The notes: a model not told the origin generated them from the sequence alone. 6,135 nt of DNA from Faecalimonas sp. (GCA_026169575.1 JAPFCT010000298.1:1-6135); one strand, 5' to 3'; numbered from the stretch's first letter, positions 1-6,135 are shown. Translations and numbers: made by a program.

Positions 1-261
1 CATCAGATGTCCATAATATCCGATAAAATAGTTACATCCAAATTCCAGGATCACAAGGCCAAACATCAGCACACCGATCCATGTGATCGTATGCAGCACA
101 TCCTCCGCCGGAAAATATACGACCTCGTTTGTAATGTAACGCACGATCAGCGGCAGGATCAATGTGACCGCAGCTCCCAGAATCGCAAAAAACATATCAC
201 TGAAAAACAGTCCTTGATACGGTTTATAATATGCCGCCAGTTTCTTTAACTTCTCTCCCAT
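1..261 (-). CDS. ABC exporter permease/ATPase subunit, N-terminal part (runs off left edge)
   Basis: The 87 codons in the window encode the start of a polytopic membrane protein beginning MGEKLKKLAAYYKPYQGLFF. The N-terminal 'YYKPYQGLFFSDM' pattern, then a hydrophobic helix (about residues 20-45) and a second one (about 60-82), match the first two helices of the type I exporter domain of MsbA/YfiB-like ABC half-transporters. In that family an ATPase domain follows; here it would lie beyond the left edge, so Walker motifs cannot be checked. The ATG at 261 follows a GGAGGAG ribosome binding site inside the end of the Rrf2 gene. The two genes overlap by 16 nt in different frames, which suggests translational coupling. 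The substrate is unknown. Export of a toxic or redox-related compound is an inference from the CcdA-thioredoxin and Rrf2 neighbours. Confidence 0.8.
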   Translation of the reverse strand, partial: MGEKLKKLAAYYKPYQGLFFSDMFFAILGAAVTLILPLIVRYITNEVVYFPAEDVLHTITWIGVLMFGLVILEFGCNYFIGYYGHLM

Positions 262-722
262 CTTTTTTCTCCTCCATTCTTCTCTTCCAAAACGGTTCCC
301 TTTTCTTTTGCAAAGCGAAACAGTTCCTGCTCCACATCTGCGATTGTCCGCTGTTTTAGCAGCTCTTTACAGCACATATTTAAGTCTGCATAAATCCCTG
401 CCATCACATCCGCCATCCCCGAGGCCACACAGCACTTTTTCTCCGGATCCCCACTCCGCCACGAAGTCGATACGAAGGAAATCTGAAGTGCATCTGCCAC
501 CATGGAAAGTGTCACCTCCCCGGCATCCCGGAAGAAGAAATATCCCCCCTCGGTTCCCTCCTTTGTGCGGATCAGGTCAGCCCTTTTTAATTTCGCCATC
601 ACCTTTCGGATCCGGGCAGGATTCGTGCACACATTCTTTGCCAGTTCCTCGCTGGAAATCACGATCCCCTTATGTTCCAGAAACACAAGCGCATGGACCG
701 CGATCGCAAATTCACTTGTCAT
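246..722 (-). CDS. Rrf2-family transcriptional regulator with paired cysteines
   Basis: This 158-residue protein has the Rrf2 layout: an N-terminal winged helix-turn-helix (about 1-72, with 'NPARIRKVMAKLKRADLI' as the recognition region and 'GTEGGY' as the start of the wing), a dimerisation helix (about 103-130), and a charged tail. Rrf2 proteins are dimeric DNA-binding regulators that often sense Fe-S clusters, nitric oxide, cysteine or thiol stress. The cysteines here are C32, C97-C98 and C117-C118. They do not have the IscR/NsrR three-cysteine ligand spacing, so a thiol-based switch is more likely than a classical cluster, by inference. The start ATG overlaps the upstream ccdA-trx stop as ATGA and has an AGGGGGTG ribosome binding site about 8 nt away. 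It probably regulates its own operon through the dyads upstream of ccdA-trx. The ligand cannot be read from the sequence. Confidence 0.88.
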   Translation of the reverse strand: MTSEFAIAVHALVFLEHKGIVISSEELAKNVCTNPARIRKVMAKLKRADLIRTKEGTEGGYFFFRDAGEVTLSMVADALQISFVSTSWRSGDPEKKCCVASGMADVMAGIYADLNMCCKELLKQRTIADVEQELFRFAKEKGTVLEEKNGGEKRWERS

Positions 723-2095
723 TCTGCCTTCACCCCCTGGTTCTGTGTCTGCTCAATAATATTTCGCATCACATCCTCACTTAACTGTCCACTGACATAC
801 CCGTACACATTGCTGTCTTTGTCGATCATAAATGTCGTCGGGAACGCGCTGATCCCATAACTTGCGAAGATCTCCCCGGTCTTATCCATCACTACCGGGT
901 ATGTATAGCCATGCTCCTCCAGAAATGCTTTGATTTCCTCCTCGGATACTTCTCCTCCGAGGTCCGGAGCCGCAATTCCGAGTATCACAACATCGCTGTC
1001 CTCCTGCGCCTCGTACTCTTCGTACAGCTTCTGGATCTCCGGCATCTCATTCCGGCACGGTCCGCACCAGGTCGCCCAGAAATTCAAAAAAACAGTCTTT
1101 CCTTTATATTCCGAAAGCGTATGTGTATTTCCATGCTGATCCTGCAGCGTAAAGTCAATGGAAGGGACTGTCTTTCTCTTATCATTGCCGTTCTTTTCTT
1201 CACGTTTCTCTTCCCCCACATTTTGCTCCTGCTTCCCGGAAGTGTTATCCGTCCCGGCACTTGCTTCTTTCTCTCCAGAAGCGCCAGCCTTCCCGGTATT
1301 TTTCTGCTGATCAGACACCTGCTCTTTCTCTTTTTTTGTATTTTCTGCCTCCGTTCCTCCCGTGGAAACTTTTGACAAATATCCGGTCACCGCATTCATC
1401 TTTCCGGTAAACATAAGAAGTCCCATCAGTACCATCAGTACCCCGCCGACTTTCACCGTATATTTCACGACACTCATATGATTTTTAAACAGCTCCAGAA
1501 GGCTTGTCGTGAATAAGCCAACCGCAAGAAACGGAAGGACAAATCCAAGCGTATACACGCCGATCAATGCAAAGCCCATCCACTTTGTCCCGGCAGATGC
1601 CGCCATCAAAAGTACGCTGGTCAGCGCAGGACCCACACACGGTGTCCATGCAAAACTGAATGTAAATCCCATCAAAAGCGCAGTCAGCGGCGACATTGCA
1701 AGTACGTCCAGATGAAATGGAAGCCTGCGTTCCTTCCCGAGCAGTCTGCTCGTACCAAATACCCCGAGCTGATACAGCCCGAATGCGATCACCAGAATTC
1801 CACCGATCCTCGCGAACAACATCTGATTTTTCTGGAGAAAGCTTCCAAGTGCCGATGCTCCAAGCCCCAGAATGAAAAACGCAAAGCTGACTCCCACCAC
1901 AAAACACACGGTATGGATCATCACTTTCCGTCTCTTATAATGCACCTTTCCATCCTCCCCGATCTCACCAGTTCCACCTGACAGATAGCCCATATACAGC
2001 GGAATCAGCGGCAGAACGCACGGAGAAAAGAAACTAAATAAGCCCTGAAGAAATACTGTCAGAACCGGGATGCTGATATCCATCGAAAATCCCAT
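719..2095 (-). CDS. CcdA-thioredoxin (TlpA/ResA-like) fusion protein
   Basis: The 458-residue protein joins a CcdA/DsbD-type transmembrane reductase to an extracytoplasmic thioredoxin domain. Residues about 8-230 form six hydrophobic helices carrying the two CcdA redox cysteines, C26 in 'FFSPCVLPLIP' and C153 in 'FAWTPCVGP'. Residues about 241-308 are a charged, low-complexity Lys/Glu/Gly/Ser linker. Residues about 310-455 are a TlpA/ResA-like fold with the active site WCGPC (C344, C347) and the cis-proline loop 'AFPTT' (P419). CcdA family proteins pass electrons from cytoplasmic thioredoxin across the membrane; here the acceptor is fused on. Known roles of such pairs include cytochrome c maturation, reduction of oxidised surface proteins and peptide methionine repair; no cytochrome gene is visible here. 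The ATG at 2095 is preceded by AGAGGTGG; a second in-frame ATG at 2083 (residue 5) is possible but lies too far from this site. It is the first gene of the operon with rrf2 and the ABC exporter. Confidence 0.93.
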   Translation of the reverse strand: MGFSMDISIPVLTVFLQGLFSFFSPCVLPLIPLYMGYLSGGTGEIGEDGKVHYKRRKVMIHTVCFVVGVSFAFFILGLGASALGSFLQKNQMLFARIGGILVIAFGLYQLGVFGTSRLLGKERRLPFHLDVLAMSPLTALLMGFTFSFAWTPCVGPALTSVLLMAASAGTKWMGFALIGVYTLGFVLPFLAVGLFTTSLLELFKNHMSVVKYTVKVGGVLMVLMGLLMFTGKMNAVTGYLSKVSTGGTEAENTKKEKEQVSDQQKNTGKAGASGEKEASAGTDNTSGKQEQNVGEEKREEKNGNDKRKTVPSIDFTLQDQHGNTHTLSEYKGKTVFLNFWATWCGPCRNEMPEIQKLYEEYEAQEDSDVVILGIAAPDLGGEVSEEEIKAFLEEHGYTYPVVMDKTGEIFASYGISAFPTTFMIDKDSNVYGYVSGQLSEDVMRNIIEQTQNQGVKAE

Positions 2096-2190
2096 AAAAC
2101 CACCTCTTTCCTTATTTCATTTCATCTTTTCCATTTTATAGACAGCAATCCGTCTTTGCTTCTGTCAACGAAAAATTACTGACGGACAAC

Positions 2191-2231
2191 TGTACAAATT
2201 GTAACTTTTTTCATTACATTATCAACTGTAA
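2191..2231. promoter_or_regulatory. Cluster of TGTAA/TTACA dyads, candidate operator
   Basis: Half-sites of alternating orientation are packed here: the 11-bp dyad TACAAATTGTA (2193-2203), TGTAA (2200-2204), TTACA (2214-2218) and TGTAA (2227-2231). TGTAA-N9-TTACA spans 19 bp (2200-2218) and TTACA-N8-TGTAA spans 18 bp (2214-2231). They overlap the predicted -10 and transcription start of the ccdA-trx operon, which is where a repressor would act. The Rrf2 protein encoded in the same operon is the natural candidate ligand. That assignment is inference, and AT-rich DNA can make short dyads by chance. Confidence 0.4.
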
Positions 2232-2259
2232 CTTTATCAAATACATTTTCTGTTGTCAA
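2231..2259 (-). promoter_or_regulatory. Candidate sigma-A promoter of the ccdA-trx/rrf2/ABC operon
   Basis: Reading the minus strand, a perfect TTGACA (2259-2254) is separated by 17 nt from TAAAGT (2236-2231), a four-of-six match to the -10 consensus. A TG one base upstream of the -10 gives an extended -10. The predicted start lies near 2224, leaving a leader of about 130 nt before ccdA-trx. The imperfect -10 keeps confidence moderate. Confidence 0.5.
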
Positions 2260-2290
2260 GAAAAATTTTTGTCATTGCAATTCACATGTC

Positions 2291-2336
2291 AGTCCCCTTT
2301 GGACAGCCGAAAAAGATCCGCTGTCCAAAGGGGACT
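2291..2336. repeat. Perfect 17-bp inverted repeat with 12-nt loop (REP-like element or terminator stem)
   Basis: The arms AGTCCCCTTTGGACAGC (2291-2307) and its exact complement (2320-2336) flank a 12-nt loop. The element lies 51 nt past the stop of the WG-repeat gene and just upstream of the ccdA-trx promoter. As RNA it would form a very stable hairpin that could end the WG-gene transcript or protect its 3' end. However, no clean T run follows on the minus strand, and on the plus strand only a loose T-rich stretch follows. Its GC content and perfect symmetry stand out from the AT-rich surroundings, which also fits a dispersed intergenic palindrome of the REP or small-MITE kind. Confidence 0.75.
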
Positions 2337-2387
2337 CTCTTATTTTCTTATTCCATTTTCGTTCCACGCACAAACTATCTACTGTCA

Positions 2388-4088
2388 CTACTCTACTTTA
2401 AAAAAATCACCTACATACACAATATCTTCTGATAACTCTAACATTACCTTTCCTGACTCATCTATATAATTCCATATATATTTTCTTTCTGCTTCTGTGC
2501 TGTCTTCCCTCTCTATTCCGACCGCTGCAAATCCATTTTCTCCAAACTCCCGTCCAAAATCATACTCCTGATCCATCTTCATCTTTCCTCCCTCTTTGTT
2601 CAGATACACAACTACTCCCTCTTCCGGGAACATCGGAACATACAGCGGATTGGAAATCCATGCATTTCCTATCTGCATAAGTTCTCCTGGTTCCTGCATA
2701 TTTGCATAATCGAGCGCCTCATAAACAGCCGGGATTACTTCTTCCCCTTCTTTATTTATATATCCCCACTTTCCTTCTTTTTCAACAGCAGCAACATCTG
2801 TCTGCCCTAATTCTCCCATCATGGAATCATATTCAAACGGGACAATCACTTGTCCTTCTCCATTAACATATCCCCATTTTCCATCCTTCTCTGCCGGAAT
2901 GATCACTTCATCCCCGGGAACTTCCGATACTTGTTTACCATTTTCATCAAGCCAGTAAATTTCTTCTCCCTGACATACCAAAATATAATTATCACTGGCA
3001 TTTACGAAGTCGTAGACACATGGTACTATTTCCTTTCCATCTGTACTGAAACATCCGTACTTTTCATCTTTTTCTGCAATAATCACTCTGCTTTGTTCTC
3101 CAGCCCCTATCCACAGTGAGTCGTACGCACACGGCAAAATTTGTCTTCCACTCTGTTCAAAACAACCATACTTTTCATCACTCTGCACCAGAATAATCTC
3201 ACTTTGCGGGTATGTATACACAAAATCGAATATACATGGAAGAATTTCTTCCCCTTGTTCATTCACAATTCCATTCTTCCACTCCCCAGTATCATCCTTT
3301 TCTAAAACTGCTGTAACTGTCGCTTTCTGCGAAAAAGACTGCACCATACTATACCGGAAAGATATTTTTACATCTCCGTTTTCATTGATACATCCTTCCT
3401 TTCCTTCAGATTCCACCACTGCCAGACCATTCCAGGAAAAGCATTGCGCATTGTCGTAGATAAATGGAATTTCTTCCTTTCCTTCTTTGTTAATGTATCC
3501 CCATTTTCCATCTTTCTCCACCGGTGCAAGTCCATTTTCCGAAAACTGGTCTGCATTCTCATAAATAAATGGAATCACTTCTTTTCCTTCTCTGTCAATA
3601 TATCCATATTTTCCATTTTTCTCTGCACAGCATAGTCCACTCTTTAAAGCTTCTTCCTTTTCCAGAAAATCTGAATCCTCTAATTCGCAGGGAATCACCA
3701 TTTTCCCTTCTGAATTTATTGCACCCCATTTTCCATCTTCATTCTGTACAAGCGCCATATACTTATCTTGTTCCGGATTCTTTTTTTCTTTCTTATCTAC
3801 TTTCTTGCCGTCCTCTTTCTCTGTCATGATTTCTTCAGAATTTTTTTCAAATTTTCTTTTCTGTATTCCACCTGTCGTGACAATAGCCACAGATGCGACA
3901 ACAAACACAGCTATTCCCACACCTGCTGCCATTTTCCCTTTGATCTTTTTTCTCCTACAATGTTTCCCATTACTGACCTTTTTCTCTTCCTGCCTGACCG
4001 GCTCCACCTTTTGTCCACATTTTCCACAAAATTTTGCATTCTCTTCCAGTTCCCTGCCACAGTTTTTACAATATCTTTTCTCTTCCAA
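2388..4088 (-). CDS. Zinc-ribbon, single-TM, WG-repeat surface protein (complete copy)
   Basis: From the TTG at 4088 the product has 566 residues. It starts with a short zinc ribbon (CKNC at 7-10, CGKC at 21-24), then a basic segment (42-52) and one transmembrane helix (about 53-75). A charged Lys/Glu stalk (77-109) and about 12 WG-type beta repeats follow to the C-terminus. Repeats follow the pattern K-W/Y-G-Y-I-N-x-E-G-K-x-x-I-P-x-x-Y-D; the clearest begin with 'KYGYIDREG', 'KWGYINKEG' (twice) and 'KWGYVNGEG'. The basic segment before the helix suggests that the zinc ribbon is cytoplasmic and the repeats are outside. The WG domain of this family has no assigned enzymatic role; a binding or surface role is inference. 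The ectodomain carries 11 cysteines, several in a repeated 'PC' position. A GTG at 4109 and an ATG at 4103 are in frame, but the TTG start is preferred because a GGGAGG site sits 7 nt before it. It has its own promoter. Confidence 0.9.
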   Translation of the reverse strand: MEEKRYCKNCGRELEENAKFCGKCGQKVEPVRQEEKKVSNGKHCRRKKIKGKMAAGVGIAVFVVASVAIVTTGGIQKRKFEKNSEEIMTEKEDGKKVDKKEKKNPEQDKYMALVQNEDGKWGAINSEGKMVIPCELEDSDFLEKEEALKSGLCCAEKNGKYGYIDREGKEVIPFIYENADQFSENGLAPVEKDGKWGYINKEGKEEIPFIYDNAQCFSWNGLAVVESEGKEGCINENGDVKISFRYSMVQSFSQKATVTAVLEKDDTGEWKNGIVNEQGEEILPCIFDFVYTYPQSEIILVQSDEKYGCFEQSGRQILPCAYDSLWIGAGEQSRVIIAEKDEKYGCFSTDGKEIVPCVYDFVNASDNYILVCQGEEIYWLDENGKQVSEVPGDEVIIPAEKDGKWGYVNGEGQVIVPFEYDSMMGELGQTDVAAVEKEGKWGYINKEGEEVIPAVYEALDYANMQEPGELMQIGNAWISNPLYVPMFPEEGVVVYLNKEGGKMKMDQEYDFGREFGENGFAAVGIEREDSTEAERKYIWNYIDESGKVMLELSEDIVYVGDFFKVE

Positions 4089-4094
4089 CTCGAT

Positions 4095-4101
4095 TCCTCC
4101 C
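4095..4101 (-). promoter_or_regulatory. Ribosome binding site that selects the TTG start at 4088
   Basis: The minus strand reads GGGAGGA followed about 6-7 nt later by TTG GAA GAG. This site overlaps the in-frame ATG at 4103 and lies downstream of the GTG at 4109, and neither of those has a purine-rich site at proper spacing. Starting at TTG gives MEEKRYCKNCG, the usual position of a zinc ribbon at the extreme N-terminus in such proteins. Confidence 0.7.
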
Positions 4102-4169
4102 ATATGCACTTCATTCTATCTGTATAAAAAATTTATTATTTTTTATCTTGTACACTATGATTCAGTGCT

Positions 4170-4198
4170 ATTATAGCATCATTGGATTTTTGCGTCAT
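4170..4198 (-). promoter_or_regulatory. Extended -10 promoter of the complete WG-repeat gene
   Basis: The minus strand has a perfect TATAAT (4175-4170) with an upstream TG (TGCTATAAT) and, 17 nt away, ATGACG (4198-4193), a four-of-six match to the -35 consensus. The predicted start near 4163 gives a leader of about 75 nt to the TTG codon. The -10 is the centre of a perfect 13-nt dyad, TGCTATTATAGCA on the plus strand (4166-4178), which might bind a regulator but may simply be fortuitous. Confidence 0.7.
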
Positions 4199-4214
4199 TA
4201 CTTTTCTTACTATG

Positions 4215-4267
4215 AAAAATCTCTTTCAGACGGATCTGTTTTATTATCCAGCTAAAAGAGATTTTTT
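4215..4267 (-). terminator. A/T-rich inverted repeat, probable terminator after the lipoprotein gene
   Basis: Perfect 12-bp arms AAAAATCTCTTT (4215-4226) and AAAGAGATTTTT (4255-4266) enclose 28 nt that itself holds a small CAGA/TCTG hairpin (4227-4238). Transcribed from the minus strand, the element ends in a T run, as an intrinsic terminator would. It lies 52 nt past the lipoprotein stop codon and upstream of the next promoter, so it separates the two transcription units. The A-rich 5' arm means that it could also work from the other strand. Confidence 0.65.
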
Positions 4268-4319
4268 ATCTTCGTATATTCCTTTTTCCGTAATTCTACT
4301 GTGAAATTCCCGCCATTCC

Positions 4320-4730
4320 TTATTCTTCGGTTTCTACCTTTTCAAATGTGACTGCCTCTTTATCATCATAAGTAACTGTTTTTACTGAATCTGAAACTTT
4401 TACCGGTGTCAAATTCAATTCTGTATCATCTACAATTTCATATTTATACGTTATTTTCACAGTATCTCCCCATCCATCCGTATGGGATATAATAATTCTC
4501 TGACTCGACTCATGCCACTCATATTCAGCCTCTTCCACATCCCCGTCTTCACTGATCACTTCTGCATCTCCTGAAAACTCTCCCTCCTCATTTGGTCCAT
4601 AAAATATGATTCCACCTTCTTCTCCTGCCCATTCTCCCTGCAATTTTTCTAAATCCGTTTTTTCTGCTGCACAACCACTTAAAATAAGTGCACCTCCTGC
4701 TAATACTGCTAAAATTCTCTTTAAGTTCAT
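4320..4730 (-). CDS. Small secreted lipoprotein of unknown function
   Basis: The 136-residue product begins with a typical lipoprotein signal: MNLKR, a hydrophobic core (6-17) and the lipobox LSGC with the acylated cysteine at C20. The mature part, about 116 residues, is acidic and rich in alternating hydrophobic residues. It starts with 'LEKLQGEWAG', and its strand-like segments ('GIIFYG', 'RIIISHT', 'VKITYKYEI', 'AVTFEKVE') suggest a small beta-barrel or lipocalin-like fold. That fold is inferred from pattern only. Beyond the signal there is no cysteine and no recognisable catalytic motif. An AGGAGG site lies 7 nt before the ATG. The gene begins 26 nt after the upstream WG-repeat gene, so the two are probably co-transcribed and the products may meet at the outer face of the membrane. 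Confidence 0.87.
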   Translation of the reverse strand: MNLKRILAVLAGGALILSGCAAEKTDLEKLQGEWAGEEGGIIFYGPNEEGEFSGDAEVISEDGDVEEAEYEWHESSQRIIISHTDGWGDTVKITYKYEIVDDTELNLTPVKVSDSVKTVTYDDKEAVTFEKVETEE

Positions 4731-4756
4731 CTCATTTCCTCCTGACTCTCTTTTGC

Positions 4757-6135
4757 TTACTCATTTATTTTAAAGAAATCCCCCACATATACGATCTCTT
4801 CCCCAAGCTCCAGCACCACTTCTCCTGAATCATCTATGTAACTCCATCTGTATTTTCTTTCATCCTCTGTACTGTCTTTCCGCTCCATTCCGACTGCCGC
4901 AAGTCCATTTTCCCCAAATTCCCTTCCGAAATCATATTTCTGCTCCAGTTTTAATTCTTTACCCTCTTTATCTAAGTAGACAACAGTTCCTTCAGATGGG
5001 AACATTGGAACGCATGGGGGATTAGAATCCCACGCTTCCATTATCTGGTATTTTTCTCCCGGTTCAAACTGATTCATATATTCCAGTTCTTCATAAACTA
5101 TCGGAATAACTTCTTCACCTTTCTTATTGAGATATCCCCACTTCCCATTTTTCGTTGCAGCAACTAACTTTGAATCTAACTCAGCCCGTACATTTATATA
5201 ATCATATTTCACAAAAGAAATTTTTCCCTCTCCATCAACATACCCCATTCTCCCATTTGGCTCCACTACAACATAAACCCCATCCTCTTTCAAGTCTGTT
5301 GTTTTTCTGCCATTCTTGTCAATCCACTGCCATTTTCCATCCTGACAAATCAAAATATACTCTTCATAAGTAGTCACGTAATCATAAGTACATGACAGAA
5401 TTTCTTCCCCATCTACGTTAAAGCATCCATATTTACCGTTTTTTTCTATACAAACCAACTTACTTTCTTTTCCGTACCCAAAGTAGACTGCATCATAAAT
5501 ACATGGCAATATTTCCTTTCCTTCTCCATTAAACAGCCCATATTTTTCATGTTTCTCTACCATTATAAAATCTGACTTCAGCCCCAATATCGAATCAAAT
5601 GTACAAGGAATGATTTCTATCCCTTTTTCATTTATCACACCATTTTTTGAATCCTCATCAAAATTTCTTTTTTGGATTACAGCAAGCGATTTCCCCAAAT
5701 CCTCATTATTGATTGACTCCAAATCCACAAAATCATATTCCTCACCAAATGTAGATATTATTTCTCCTTCTCCATTAATACACATTTTTTCCCCATTCTT
5801 TTCAACCACTGCTAATCCATTCTTAGTAAAATCTCCTGCATCATCATAGATGAGTGAGATTATCTCATCTCCTTTTTTATCAATATATCCCCATTTTTCA
5901 TCTTTTTCTACCAGAGCAAGCCCATTCTCAGCAAATTCACCTGCATCATCATAAATAAATGGGATTATTTCACTTCCTTTCATATCAAGGTACCCATATT
6001 TTTCATTCTTTTTCATATGAAACAACCCACTTTTTAAAAATTCTATTTTCTTTGCTGCTGAATTCAGATCAAACGAAGTCTGCTTCTCAAACTCACACGG
6101 AATCACAATCTCTCCTTTTCCATTGATCGCACCTA
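4757..6135 (-). CDS. WG-repeat protein, second paralogue (N-terminus beyond right edge)
   Basis: The reading frame is open to the right edge. In-frame residues before the first possible start (GTG at 6106) read GAINGKGEI and continue as VIPCEFE, matching the first repeat GAINSEGKMVIPCELE of the neighbouring WG protein. The gene is therefore cut by the window and GTG 6106 is not its start. About 12 WG-type repeats are present in the same order as in the neighbour, including the degenerate ones. Both proteins share the landmarks 'VPMFP.EG.VVYL', 'YDFGREFGENG' and the C-terminal 'IVYVGDFFK'. By analogy the missing part should hold a zinc ribbon, a transmembrane helix and a stalk; this is prediction. 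The visible part has 9 cysteines, several at the same repeat positions as in the paralogue. The lipoprotein gene follows after 26 nt. Confidence 0.9.
   Translation of the reverse strand, partial: GAINGKGEIVIPCEFEKQTSFDLNSAAKKIEFLKSGLFHMKKNEKYGYLDMKGSEIIPFIYDDAGEFAENGLALVEKDEKWGYIDKKGDEIISLIYDDAGDFTKNGLAVVEKNGEKMCINGEGEIISTFGEEYDFVDLESINNEDLGKSLAVIQKRNFDEDSKNGVINEKGIEIIPCTFDSILGLKSDFIMVEKHEKYGLFNGEGKEILPCIYDAVYFGYGKESKLVCIEKNGKYGCFNVDGEEILSCTYDYVTTYEEYILICQDGKWQWIDKNGRKTTDLKEDGVYVVVEPNGRMGYVDGEGKISFVKYDYINVRAELDSKLVAATKNGKWGYLNKKGEEVIPIVYEELEYMNQFEPGEKYQIMEAWDSNPPCVPMFPSEGTVVYLDKEGKELKLEQKYDFGREFGENGLAAVGMERKDSTEDERKYRWSYIDDSGEVVLELGEEIVYVGDFFKINE

Noticed and set aside
308..784. Plus-strand open frame of 158 codons opposite the Rrf2 gene
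   Set aside because: It is antisense to a clear Rrf2 gene, has a low-complexity Ser/Pro/His composition, and matches no recognisable family.
1485..1907. Minus-strand open frame of 140 codons inside ccdA-trx in another frame
   Set aside because: It lies wholly within the conserved CcdA membrane domain and its composition is unlike a real protein; the CcdA frame carries all the family motifs.
2134..2168. Second promoter for ccdA-trx formed by TTGACA (2168-2163) and TATAAA (2140-2135)
   Set aside because: The spacer would be 22 nt, too long for a sigma-A promoter; the TTGACA at 2259-2254 has a better placed partner.
3768..4176. Plus-strand Phe/Ser/Leu-rich open frames opposite the N-terminus of the WG gene
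   Set aside because: They are complements of Lys/Glu-rich codons in the stalk and zinc ribbon; the apparent hydrophobicity is an artefact of reading the other strand.
4757..6106. Reading the right-hand WG gene as complete from the GTG at 6106
   Set aside because: In-frame residues upstream continue a WG repeat that matches the paralogue, and there is no suitable start context, so the gene is cut by the window edge.
2388..6135. The regular repeats as a CRISPR array or DNA-level tandem repeat
   Set aside because: The periodicity is at protein level (WG repeats of varied length and sequence); the DNA copies are diverged and have no constant spacers.

Overview
All convincing genes lie on the minus strand, so the window reads from right to left. 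SD-type ribosome binding sites (AGGAGG-like), an in-frame TTG start, tight operon packing, and the protein families (CcdA fused to a thioredoxin, an Rrf2 regulator, zinc-ribbon/WG-repeat membrane proteins) suggest a low-to-mid GC anaerobic Firmicute. A Lachnospiraceae-type Clostridia is my best guess from general resemblance, not from a database match.

Right half (about 4100-6135): the 3' portion of a large WG-repeat protein gene enters from the right edge. After 26 nt it is followed by a small lipoprotein gene. An A/T-rich inverted repeat ending in a T run (4215-4267) looks like the terminator of this pair. A well-formed extended -10 promoter (4170-4198) then starts a second WG-repeat gene (2388-4088). 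This gene encodes a complete protein: N-terminal zinc ribbon, one transmembrane helix, and a long ectodomain of about 12 WG-type repeats. The two WG proteins are clear paralogues with the same repeat order and nearly the same C-terminal tail, so this is a tandem duplication with a lipoprotein between the copies.

Intergenic region 2096-2387: this holds a perfect 17-bp inverted repeat (2291-2336), a candidate promoter (2231-2259), and a cluster of TGTAA/TTACA half-sites that could be an operator.

Left half (1-2095): a tightly coupled three-gene operon. It encodes a CcdA-thioredoxin fusion (thiol-disulfide electron transfer across the membrane), an Rrf2-family regulator overlapping it by ATGA, and the N-terminus of an ABC exporter subunit overlapping the regulator by 16 nt and running off the left edge. 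My inference is a self-regulated redox or thiol-stress operon: the regulator probably senses a thiol or redox signal, CcdA-Trx delivers reducing power outside the membrane, and the ABC transporter exports an unknown substrate. The left operon is visibly more GC-rich than the WG-repeat genes. No rRNA, tRNA, CRISPR array, transposase or phage gene is visible.
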